Origin: CAYUQT01 sp964596165
Lineage (GTDB): Bacteria > Planctomycetota > Phycisphaerae > UBA1845 > JAFGLZ01
DNA: 64,000 nucleotides
Reading direction: 5' to 3'
NCBI GenBank assembly: GCA_964596165.1
Contig: CAZQTW010000013.1
Location: 1-64,000, forward strand
Position 1 is the first letter of the stretch. Every line of letters begins with the position of its first letter. Below are positions 8,545-15,937 of the stretch, piece after piece. Under the pieces are notes generated by a model, which worked only from the letters and a program-made list of their open reading frames with translations, made no database searches and was not told the origin of the DNA. Made by a program: the position numbers and the translations under genes.

Positions 8545-9249
8545 ATGGCAAGGAATTACTACCTCATCCTCGGCGTAAGTTCCGGGGCCAGCCCGGAAGA
8601 GATCAAACAGGCCTATCGCCAGAAGGCACTTCAGTTTCACCCCGACCATTACGGCGACGATCCGGGTCCGTTCTTGGAAATCCAGGAGGCCTACGCCGTT
8701 CTGAGCGATCCTGTGCAGAGGACACGTTACGACATGCAGATTGCACCCAGGTCGGCCGGCATGTCCCTGCGCGGCGCGAGAGCCGAGCGGATGGAACGAA
8801 TGCGACGACCGGTGGAGCCCATCGAACCCCTGGGGCCGCCCTTCGATGTCCGTGAGGTCTCTCTTACCGAGTCTTTCCAATCGTTCTTCCCCTCCTTTGA
8901 AGAGGTTTTCGAAAGGTTGTGGAGCAATTTCGTCGAAACCGCGAGACCCAAGTCGGAGCGACCGGAAAGTCTGACCGTCGATGTGCCGTTGTCTCGGGAG
9001 GAAGCCTTGGTGGGCGGGCAGATCCGGGTCATGGTACCCGCACGGTGTCAGTGCCCTCGGTGTGGCGGCTACGGGGGGGTCGGACCGTATGAGTGCTGGC
9101 AATGCGGCGGCACCGGCCGCGCGACGGGAGAGTTTCCCGTGGATGTTCGCTATCCGCCGGGTACCCGACACGGACACACGGTCACCGTCCCGCTACGGCA
9201 CCTGGGCATCCGCAACCTTTACTTGACCGTCCGCTTTGGTGTGTGTTGA
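8545..9249 (+). CDS. Reduced DnaJ-like (Hsp40) co-chaperone
   Basis: The 234-residue protein starts with a J domain, YLILGVSSGASPEEIKQAYR, with the HPD motif in FHPDHYGDD, expected to stimulate an Hsp70 ATPase. After a linker, a C-terminal domain I begins at about residue 150 (LTVDVPLSREEALVGGQIRV). It holds only two CxxC motifs (CPRCGG and CWQCGG) instead of the usual four, so at most one zinc site. The protein ends soon after (LYLTVRFGVC), lacking C-terminal domain II. It may be a specialised short Hsp40 acting with the adjacent Hsp20 proteins, or a truncated gene. The start was chosen at MARNYY because the conserved J domain begins there. Confidence 0.85.
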   Translation: MARNYYLILGVSSGASPEEIKQAYRQKALQFHPDHYGDDPGPFLEIQEAYAVLSDPVQRTRYDMQIAPRSAGMSLRGARAERMERMRRPVEPIEPLGPPFDVREVSLTESFQSFFPSFEEVFERLWSNFVETARPKSERPESLTVDVPLSREEALVGGQIRVMVPARCQCPRCGGYGGVGPYECWQCGGTGRATGEFPVDVRYPPGTRHGHTVTVPLRHLGIRNLYLTVRFGVC

Positions 9250-9566
9250 CCCGGACGGCACGGTCGGCGGCCCGGTCGCCGACGAACACCCCATCCGCAG
9301 GCTTGAATGCCGTCGGTCTGAACGGGCGAAGGGTGCCCCGATGTGCGCCTCTTCCGTGCGCGCCTTTGGGCAAGCAGATCCCCGCAGGCCGCGCGGTGCC
9401 CCAGAGCTGTTGCGTGCCCCCCATGTTTATTTGCAGACCGCCTCCACGGCCGGCGGATCCTCCCCCGAAAGAGCGGTACGTCCCGTGCGGTCAGCGGGGA
9501 CGGGATTCTCGACACCTGCATGATTCTCTCACCGCCGGGAAAGGTGGTCCGGATACTACGACACCC
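9250..9566. other. Intergenic stretch without recognised features
   Basis: No gene, repeat or terminator is recognised between the dnaJ-like gene and the broken PIN gene. Confidence 0.3.
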
Positions 9567-9965
9567 TTACTCCAGCAGCGCTACGAAGCCCGCTGGTTCG
9601 AAGTGATGATCGCCCGTGAGCGCCTCCCTGATGCCGTGGCGCGCCATGGCGGCAAATGAGATGCAGTCCGTCAGTGTCCAGTCTTTGTCCTGGCGGTTCG
9701 AATACAACTCGAACCCCTCATCGAACAGGGATTGCTCCAAAGGCAAGATCGTCACTCGCGGATGCGAACGAAGGAACTTCACCAAGGCAACGACCTCCGT
9801 CCGGCGGGAGGGCTCCGCCAGGCCGTCGGCCTGTTCCGTCTAGACCCATGGTGTTGTTACTATTTTTGCCTTGAGAGATCGCGAGACATCCACGGCGGCC
9901 CGGTGGGCCTCATCGTCTTAGTCCAACAGGGCAAAGAAGAAGCTATCAGCGAACCATGTCGTCAT
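9567..9965 (-). pseudogene. PIN-domain toxin (VapC-like) with two in-frame stops
   Basis: Reading from the ATG at 9965 gives MTTWFADSFFFALLD, then a TAA (9918-9920), then DDEAHRAAVDVSRSLKAKIV, then a TAG (9840-9842), then LVKFLRSHPRVTILPLEQ and DWTLTDCISFAAMARHGI, ending GDHHFEPAGF-x-ALL. Apart from the stops this is a full-length PIN protein with the expected acids (D in FADS, the DW-x-LTDC-x-S block and D in GDHHFE). The start overlaps the antitoxin stop as ATGA, the usual coupling in vapBC operons. The two nonsense codons make it non-functional unless both are sequencing errors, which is unlikely. Confidence 0.85.
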
Positions 9966-10183
9966 TTGCGAGGGGCTCCGTGAAGGTAACGATCGTGGTT
10001 GCTCGCCATGTCCGCTGGCATACCCCTAACGGTCCCGGCAAACTGCAGGAGCCCCTTCCGGAGGCTTTCAAAGACCTCCTCCTCGACCACCGGCTCTACC
10101 CGCACGGATGCACCCTCGGGTAGTCTTGCGGGTTCATCCAAAACCACCACCACACCGTTCTTCACGTGGCCGCGATACGTCAT
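9962..10183 (-). CDS. VapB-like antitoxin
   Basis: The 73-residue protein begins MTYRGHVKNGVVVVLDEPAR and continues LPEGASVRVEPV. This is the short beta-rich antitoxin family (G-x-V-KNG-x-V-x-L-x-x-P-x-x-LPEG-x-x-V-x-V) that precedes PIN toxins. It is open throughout. A CTACAAT -10-like hexamer (10216-10221, minus strand) lies about 35 bases upstream, giving a leader of about 25 nt. Its toxin partner, overlapping by 4 bp, carries two stops, so it is an orphan antitoxin. Confidence 0.75.
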   Translation of the reverse strand: MTYRGHVKNGVVVVLDEPARLPEGASVRVEPVVEEEVFESLRKGLLQFAGTVRGMPADMASNHDRYLHGAPRK

Positions 10184-10622
10184 GATAGTGCCCCCTATGC
10201 ACGCCAGTGAATCTGATTGTAGCATACTACGTGCGTGGATGAGCACGCATTCCACTCCATAACCGTGGGGGCGCAACACGGACCGAGACGGCTCAAATAG
10301 TGCACGACAATGCGGGGTCCCCGCACCACCAAGATTGCTGCGCGGGAGCTCCGTGAGTCCGCGACTGAAGACTGGATCGCATGAACGTTTTTCCGTTGCA
10401 GGGTCTTACCCGTCGAAAGCACGTACCCCCCACCCCAAGAGCCCGCAGTTCATGCAGCTGTCCTGGTTGTCCCATCCCCCAGTCTGAAACGTGGGAACCG
10501 ACCGGCGTGAGGAACTCGCCCCAAGTCAGTACCTTCATGCACCCCCACAAGAACGCTTGGCCGACACGTCATCGTCATTCTCCTATCCATCCCGTTAGAT
10601 TGGCCTACCGCCGCTCGCCACG
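10184..10622. other. Intergenic stretch with one short palindrome
   Basis: No gene was recognised. A perfect palindrome TGCGGGGTCCCCGCA lies at 10311-10325 and could be an operator, but nothing else around it supports a specific role. Confidence 0.3.
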
Positions 10623-11357
10623 TTGGCTCGCCGACCGCGACAGGTCCTCACGACATCCGGACATATCGCACAATTGCGAAGTGCTCGGGCAGAAGACACG
10701 ATTCGAACACCTCGGGGGCCGAAAGCCAAGCCAAGACCCAGTATCCTGGTAGTGCGCACCGATGAACAACGAATCGACAACCTGGGCGCGCGCGGCAACC
10801 GCGATATCCGAACCCCACACATTGACGCCCTGGCCGCCGACAGCGTTGGTTACCCAAACAGCTTCTGTCCGTCCCCCGTGTGCACGCCGTCGCGGTATTC
10901 GCTGCTTTCCGGCCGGTACGTACGCGAGCACCAGGAATCGACGAACCGCAGCACGCTGGCGCCCGAAATTGCGACATTCCCGCGCGCTCTTCGGGCTGCC
11001 CGCTACAAGACCACGGCCGTGGGCAAGATGCACTTCACGCCGACGTATCTCGACGTCGGCTTTGACGAGATGGTGCTGGCCGAACAGGACGGCGATGCCC
11101 GATGGGACAACGACTACCACCGCGACCTGATGCACCCGGGCCTCGTCGGCTGCAACGACCTCGAAGACCAACGCCGCGAATACCGGAACAAGGACCGTGC
11201 GGTCATTGGGGACGGAATTCTCGCGATGTACGGCCAGGCGCGCCGACACCCGTCTCCGCGGCCGGTACACGCGTATGGAAATCGAGGATGCGGGCGTGTA
11301 GCATGGCGGCAATCACCGAGGCACCCGGGAGAACCGCCGTGTTCAAGACACGTGTAA
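10623..11357 (+). pseudogene. Truncated sulfatase
   Basis: From about 10720 the frame reads PSILVVRTDEQRIDNLGARG, NRDIRTPHIDALAADSVGYP and then FCPSPVCTPSRYSLLSGRYV. The C-T-P-S-R core is the formylglycine motif of type I sulfatases. The YKTTAVGKMHF block with the conserved lysine also follows. Similarity fades at about 11225, roughly 190 residues in, where a full enzyme would be 450-550 residues. The rest of the frame (ARRHPSPRPVHAYGNRG onward) is unrelated and runs into the next gene. The metal and sulfate sites of the second half are missing, so it cannot be active. The exact 5' end is unclear. Confidence 0.75.
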
Positions 11358-12397
11358 CCGAGATGCTCAACATCCCCTGCCCCATCCTTGGCGGAACCAT
11401 GATGGACCTTTCCACCGCGCCGTTCGTGGCGGCGATTTCCAACGCGGGGGCACTGGGAATCATCGCTTCGGCGATCTTCAAGACGACCGATGCGCTCCGC
11501 GACGAGATTCGCAAGACCCGCGACCTGACCGACAGGCCGTTTGCGGTGAACATCAACCTGTTCCCGATGCTCGCACCGCCGGACAACAAGGCGTTCCTGG
11601 ATACCCTCGCCGATGAGGGCGTTCGGATTGTCGAGACCTCCGGCTTCGCGGCGCCCGCGGACCTCGTCGGACTCTTCAAAGAACGCGGGATGATCTGGAT
11701 CCACAAGTGCGTCGGCGTGCGTTACGCCAAGAAGGTCGCCGGAATGGGCGCCGACGCCGTCACCGTCGTCGGATACGAGAACGGCGGCGCCACCGGCAAC
11801 TTGAACGTCACAACCATGGTCCTCGTCCCCTCCACCGTAGAGGCGGTCTCCATTCCGGTCATCGGCGGCGGCGGCGTGGTGGACGGCCGCAGCCTCGTCG
11901 CCGTCCTCGCGCTGGGCGCCGAGGCCGCCATCATGGGTTCCCGCTTCCTGCTGGCCGAGGAGTGCCCCCTCCACCCAAACGTGAAGAAGGCCCTCTGCGA
12001 GGCAACCGAGCTCGACACCGACATCATCATGAGAAGCGTCAACTTCGCCCATCGCGTCTGGCTCAACGGCCCGGCCAAGAAAACGATCGAGTTGGAGGCA
12101 AAGGGTTGCGAGCTGGACGACATCCTCCCGTACGTCTCGGGCGAATCCGCCCGAAGGATGTACCGGACCGGCGACCTCGAGGCCGGCACCGTCTCCTGCT
12201 CCCAGGCCATCGGCCTCGTCAAGAAGGTCATGCCCGCGAGGGACATCGTCCAGGAAATCATGGCGCAGGCGCAGGCCGTCCACGCCCGCCTCGGCGCGAT
12301 GGGAGCCGCAACCACCGCTACCGACGACGTCGTCGGGCAGGCTTCATGGCCGGCGAAACCGCAGGTCGACGGCGCCGCTCGTCACACATCCGCCTGA
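11303..12397 (+). CDS. Nitronate monooxygenase-like FMN protein
   Basis: The 364-residue protein has the TIM-barrel of the 2-nitropropane dioxygenase/nitronate monooxygenase and enoyl-reductase-II family. Markers are the N-terminal NIPCPILGGTMMDLSTAPFV, RPFAVNINLFP, the FMN-phosphate region PVIGGGGVVDGRSLVAVLAL and GAEAAIMGSRFLLAEEC. The loop that in true nitronate monooxygenases carries the catalytic histidine (GGH-x-G) reads ENGGATG here, so the usual base is missing. A different substrate is likely. The start may be the GTG at 11339, where family similarity begins. The 5' end overlaps the tail of the broken sulfatase. Confidence 0.8.
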   Translation: MAAITEAPGRTAVFKTRVTEMLNIPCPILGGTMMDLSTAPFVAAISNAGALGIIASAIFKTTDALRDEIRKTRDLTDRPFAVNINLFPMLAPPDNKAFLDTLADEGVRIVETSGFAAPADLVGLFKERGMIWIHKCVGVRYAKKVAGMGADAVTVVGYENGGATGNLNVTTMVLVPSTVEAVSIPVIGGGGVVDGRSLVAVLALGAEAAIMGSRFLLAEECPLHPNVKKALCEATELDTDIIMRSVNFAHRVWLNGPAKKTIELEAKGCELDDILPYVSGESARRMYRTGDLEAGTVSCSQAIGLVKKVMPARDIVQEIMAQAQAVHARLGAMGAATTATDDVVGQASWPAKPQVDGAARHTSA

Positions 12398-12620
12398 TGA
12401 GCATCGACGGCATGAGTCAGGACGACGAAGAAGGCAATCTCGAGGTGCACGCGGCGGGCCACCGAACCCACCGGGAGCAACGCTACGAACGTGCCCACGA
12501 GTGTATGAACCGGATGGCCGGACGGATCACAAAGCATACCCCCGGCGCATCGCATTGTCCCTATGTACCCGGCGACGCAAGCCAACGCCCCGCACCGCGC
12601 TGCCACGGCGCGTGAGTCTC

Positions 12621-14081
12621 TTACTGCCCCTTCGGTGAAGTCGCGCCGGCGCTGGTCGTAGTGGGGGTGGTTTCCGACACAGCCCCCACGACGCGAATCT
12701 GGGTACACAGGTAGACGGACAAACCCTTGCCCAAGTCGAACAACGCCTCGCCATAAAGTGCGGTGTAACCCTTCTCGGGCGTAGGCAACTCATGGAACCA
12801 GTCGCCATCCCGTTTCCGCATCGCTTCATGTCGCCATCGAGCCGGACCGAAGTCGCGGTTGGGTCTATCCGCCTGAAACGCCCATACCCGCTCGGGGGGC
12901 TTGGTGACCTTGATCTTCAAGGTCACGCCTGTGTCGGTGGACTGATGTTCCCACGTCATCCGGGGAAACCTCACCTTGCCGCTCGCCAGGGCCATCAGCG
13001 CGGTGGTGTTGGCCTTCAGACGGGGGATGTCGATCGCCGCATGCCCCTTGTTGGGAATGTAGAGGATGTACTTCTCGCCCACCAGGTCGTCCCAGTAGAG
13101 GTTAAGCGAGTCCACGGTCCAGAAGGGATCGTTCGTGCCGAGGATGATCATCTTGGGCATTGCCACTCGCTCGCGGTAGTTGTAGGGATCGACGATGCCA
13201 AGCAAGTCCTTTCCTAGCGCCGTCTCCATCGTATTCTGCATGCCCAGCATCGTGTAGGGGATGATCATCAGACTGTAATGGCCCAGCATCTCCCGTTGGT
13301 GCTTCATCTGCGCGGGCATGTTGAGCACGTCGATGACCGCCGGGGCACAGGCGACGACCCGCTTGTCCGAGGCGGCGGTCAGCCAGGTGGTCCAGCCTCG
13401 TTTGCTGCCGCCGCAGACCACGAATCCCCTGAGCCGGGTCTTCCATTCCCGCTGGGCAAGTTCCTGAAGGGCGTCCATGGCCCTCACGGCGCTCTTCGTC
13501 ATGGGCAACAGCAACGGCCAGTCGTATTCGCCCGTCTCCAGGTACTTGTTGAACGTGAAGGCGACGGCAAAATCCTCCACCTTGCCGCCGAAGATCGGCT
13601 GAAGCGGAACGTTCTCGAGAATCGCAAACGGCACCTTGAGCGTCGAAACGAGATGCGTGGCCAGCAACACCTCATCCGACTTGGACGGACCGATATTCCT
13701 GCCGAACCCGCCGTTCTCAAATCGGTTCGCTTCAAGCTCCCGACTGAGCCGCTCCGCCCGTGCCTTTTCCTTGGCGTCGTCCCAATCTCCGCCGGTGATG
13801 TACAAGAACGCGTGGCGGGCGCCGGTGGTTGCCGGCGGCCGGTAGATCTTGACGCGGTGATGCCAGTCCATGCCGCGCCAGGTCTGGCTGGTCAGGATCA
13901 TCTCCTCATAAACCACCTCCGACGAGACGACCCCCCGATCAATGATCCGCCACCGATAGCTCTTGTCCTTCTGAGCGATGTAGCGGTCCAGATTGTCCGG
14001 CGGAGCGGACAACGCCGTTGTCACCCATAGGACCGTTGCGCAGGATAAGCACACACCTCGTCTCACGACTGTCCCTTTCAC
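12621..14081 (-). CDS. PhoPQ-activated pathogenicity-related (PqaA-type) secreted hydrolase
   Basis: The 486-residue protein has a signal peptide (MKGTVVRRGVCLSC through the ALSAPP cleavage region). The rest matches the PhoPQ_related family of alpha/beta hydrolases: LYITGGDWDD, GFVVCGGSKRGWTTWLTAAS with the nucleophile serine in GGSKRG, LGTNDPFW with the acid and IPNKGHAAI with the histidine. In Salmonella the family was named for PhoPQ control, but in planctomycetes the genes are abundant and the substrate is unknown. It is divergent from the DUF1080 gene, across 220 bp that may hold a shared control region. Confidence 0.85.
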   Translation of the reverse strand: MKGTVVRRGVCLSCATVLWVTTALSAPPDNLDRYIAQKDKSYRWRIIDRGVVSSEVVYEEMILTSQTWRGMDWHHRVKIYRPPATTGARHAFLYITGGDWDDAKEKARAERLSRELEANRFENGGFGRNIGPSKSDEVLLATHLVSTLKVPFAILENVPLQPIFGGKVEDFAVAFTFNKYLETGEYDWPLLLPMTKSAVRAMDALQELAQREWKTRLRGFVVCGGSKRGWTTWLTAASDKRVVACAPAVIDVLNMPAQMKHQREMLGHYSLMIIPYTMLGMQNTMETALGKDLLGIVDPYNYRERVAMPKMIILGTNDPFWTVDSLNLYWDDLVGEKYILYIPNKGHAAIDIPRLKANTTALMALASGKVRFPRMTWEHQSTDTGVTLKIKVTKPPERVWAFQADRPNRDFGPARWRHEAMRKRDGDWFHELPTPEKGYTALYGEALFDLGKGLSVYLCTQIRVVGAVSETTPTTTSAGATSPKGQ

Positions 14082-14301
14082 TTGCTCACCGTCGACCTGT
14101 TCACCCTCGGGCCCAAGCCGTCGAGTCGGACCGTGAACGCCATGATCCTACGGAACGGACCGCCGGAGTGCCAACGGCCCCATCACCATGCCGGACAATT
14201 TCGGACATCACGGAATGGCCGATCCTCCGCGAGCCGGGCAGCGCGAAAACCAATTCCCGTTGAGGGTTGACCTCGCCGCATTCGACGGTTAGACATAAGG
14301 C

Positions 14302-15054
14302 ATGAACGCTTCACAAAACATCTTCGGTCGTCCATGGGGCCGTTGCGGCCTTGTGGCGATACTCCTGACCGTCATGGCCACAGGAAACCGTGCTGCCGCG
14401 GAGCCGTCGAAGAGCGCGCTCGAGTTGAATCCGAAGGGATGGCTGGACCTGATGCCGCCCGCCGACCTCAAAGGCTGGTCCCGCGTGCCTGTTCCACCCG
14501 GCGATCCGCTTGGCAAGCAGCAGTGGCACGTCGAGAAATCCGGCAAGGTCCTGATCTGCGAAGGGGACGGCGGACACGACATGCTGCTGTGTGACCGCGA
14601 GTTCGCAGACGCGATCTTTCACGTCGAATTCCGCTACACCAAGGTCGAAGGCAAGACCGGCTACAACAGTGGCATCTACGTGCGAAACAACAAAGACGGC
14701 TCCGTGTGGCACCAAGCTCAAATCGGCGACGCCACCGGAGGGTACCTGTTCGGAGAGACACCGGGCACGGATGGGAAAAGAAAGTTCTTCAGCACCGACA
14801 AGGTTGTGAAGAACGGTCGTGTAAAGCCCGCGGGCGAATGGAACACGATCGAGATTACGGCACGCGGCAGTGTGCTGAGCTTGTGGGTCAACGGGGCCGT
14901 CACGTGTGAAGTCAACGACTGCGGCAATCCGAAAGGCCGGGTGGGCGTCGAGGGCGAGGGCTTCCGCATCGAGTTCCGCAACCTCAAGGTCAAGGAACTC
15001 AAGCCCCGTGGCGCCCCACTTCCACATGGAGCACCTTCGCAAAAGAAACCCTGA
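14302..15054 (+). CDS. DUF1080 (3-keto-disaccharide hydrolase-type) secreted protein
   Basis: The 250-residue protein has a signal peptide (LVAILLTVMATGNRAAAEPS) and one DUF1080 domain: LICEGDGGHDMLLCDREFAD, FHVEFRYTKVEGKTGYNSGI, YVRNNKDGSVWHQAQIG and GEWNTIEITARGS. It is a concanavalin-like jelly roll. Some members hydrolyse 3-keto-glycosides and others bind carbohydrate. The N-S-G-I-Y-V-R block is well conserved. It is divergent from the PhoPQ-related gene. Confidence 0.85.
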   Translation: MNASQNIFGRPWGRCGLVAILLTVMATGNRAAAEPSKSALELNPKGWLDLMPPADLKGWSRVPVPPGDPLGKQQWHVEKSGKVLICEGDGGHDMLLCDREFADAIFHVEFRYTKVEGKTGYNSGIYVRNNKDGSVWHQAQIGDATGGYLFGETPGTDGKRKFFSTDKVVKNGRVKPAGEWNTIEITARGSVLSLWVNGAVTCEVNDCGNPKGRVGVEGEGFRIEFRNLKVKELKPRGAPLPHGAPSQKKP

Positions 15055-15181
15055 CACGCCCTGATTCACATTGCGGCGAGTGGGCCGCACCATCCGCTCA
15101 GCCCCGGCCTCTTCGAGGACGGACGAGCCAAGCCCCCTGGCCGGCTCGATTCGGCTCGACAAGAACGCAGGCCCCCCGCCA

Positions 15182-15868
15182 TCAACGCCGTCTGGATCTC
15201 ACCACGGAGCCTCGCACCATTCGCAGCAGATATAGACTCATCGCAAGCACGGCAAAGGGGAGTTCCAGCGGGCCCGCCGCGCCGCAGCAGGCCGACGGTC
15301 GAGGAGCAGGTGTGGGAGTGGGAGCCACGACCTCAACGGTGGCTGTTTCCCACGTCGCGGGAATCTCGTTGCCGGTCGGGTCGCCCAGGACGCTCGGAGG
15401 CCTGACGACGCCGATCACCCATCGGCCGACCGCATCGGCTGAAGCCACCAGGCTCGCGCGGAGCAGGACGTCGTTGGTGCCGACAACGGGCGTCACGGTG
15501 CTCAGGTTGTTCGTATTCGTGCTGCACAGAAGATCGTTTCCCATCAGCGTCAATGACGTGAATCCCCCGTCGCGCAGACTGTCCGGAATCAACGCCTGTC
15601 CCCCGCCGAAATCCGACCCGGCCGGGTCGAAGGCGACCGTTCCGACAGATCCGTCCTGCCGTGTCGCATGAAGCTGAAGCGTGTAGCCGAAGATCGCCGT
15701 CTCGGGACTGAGACGGATCGTCAGAAGGGTCCCATTCCCCTGGGTCACCGGATTGGGCTCCGCCGCGATCGTAACGGTGGGTGTTGCCAAGACCCCTTTG
15801 CTCCCGGTGACTACTCCCACGGCGAAAACCCACACACACCATCGATGCATCACGGTTTCGCGAATCAT
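15182..15868 (-). CDS. Secreted cohesin-like protein with C-terminal membrane anchor
   Basis: The 228-residue protein has a signal peptide ending near LATPTVT. The following all-beta domain (about residues 30-180) contains TVTIAAEPNPVTQGNGTLLT, a FGYTLQLHA block and VVGTNDVLLRASLVASADAV, resembling the layout of cohesin-like domains. A proline-rich linker then leads to CCGAAGPLELPFAVLAMSLY, a hydrophobic segment and a basic tail RSRRR. The Cys plus helix plus basic tail looks like a sorting or anchoring signal. It lies 69 bp downstream of the dockerin-bearing giant gene on the same strand, so the two are probably cotranscribed and may bind each other. The cohesin assignment is by pattern only. 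Confidence 0.55.
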   Translation of the reverse strand: MIRETVMHRWCVWVFAVGVVTGSKGVLATPTVTIAAEPNPVTQGNGTLLTIRLSPETAIFGYTLQLHATRQDGSVGTVAFDPAGSDFGGGQALIPDSLRDGGFTSLTLMGNDLLCSTNTNNLSTVTPVVGTNDVLLRASLVASADAVGRWVIGVVRPPSVLGDPTGNEIPATWETATVEVVAPTPTPAPRPSACCGAAGPLELPFAVLAMSLYLLRMVRGSVVRSRRR

Positions 15869-15937
15869 CGTCTCCGATCCTTTCTCCGCGATTACGGTCG
15901 CACCGCTTCACCCGCGGTGTCGACATCACACCCCATT

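Noticed and set aside
11114..12283. 389-codon minus-strand open frame
   Set aside because: It is antisense to the nitronate-monooxygenase-like gene and has no family character.
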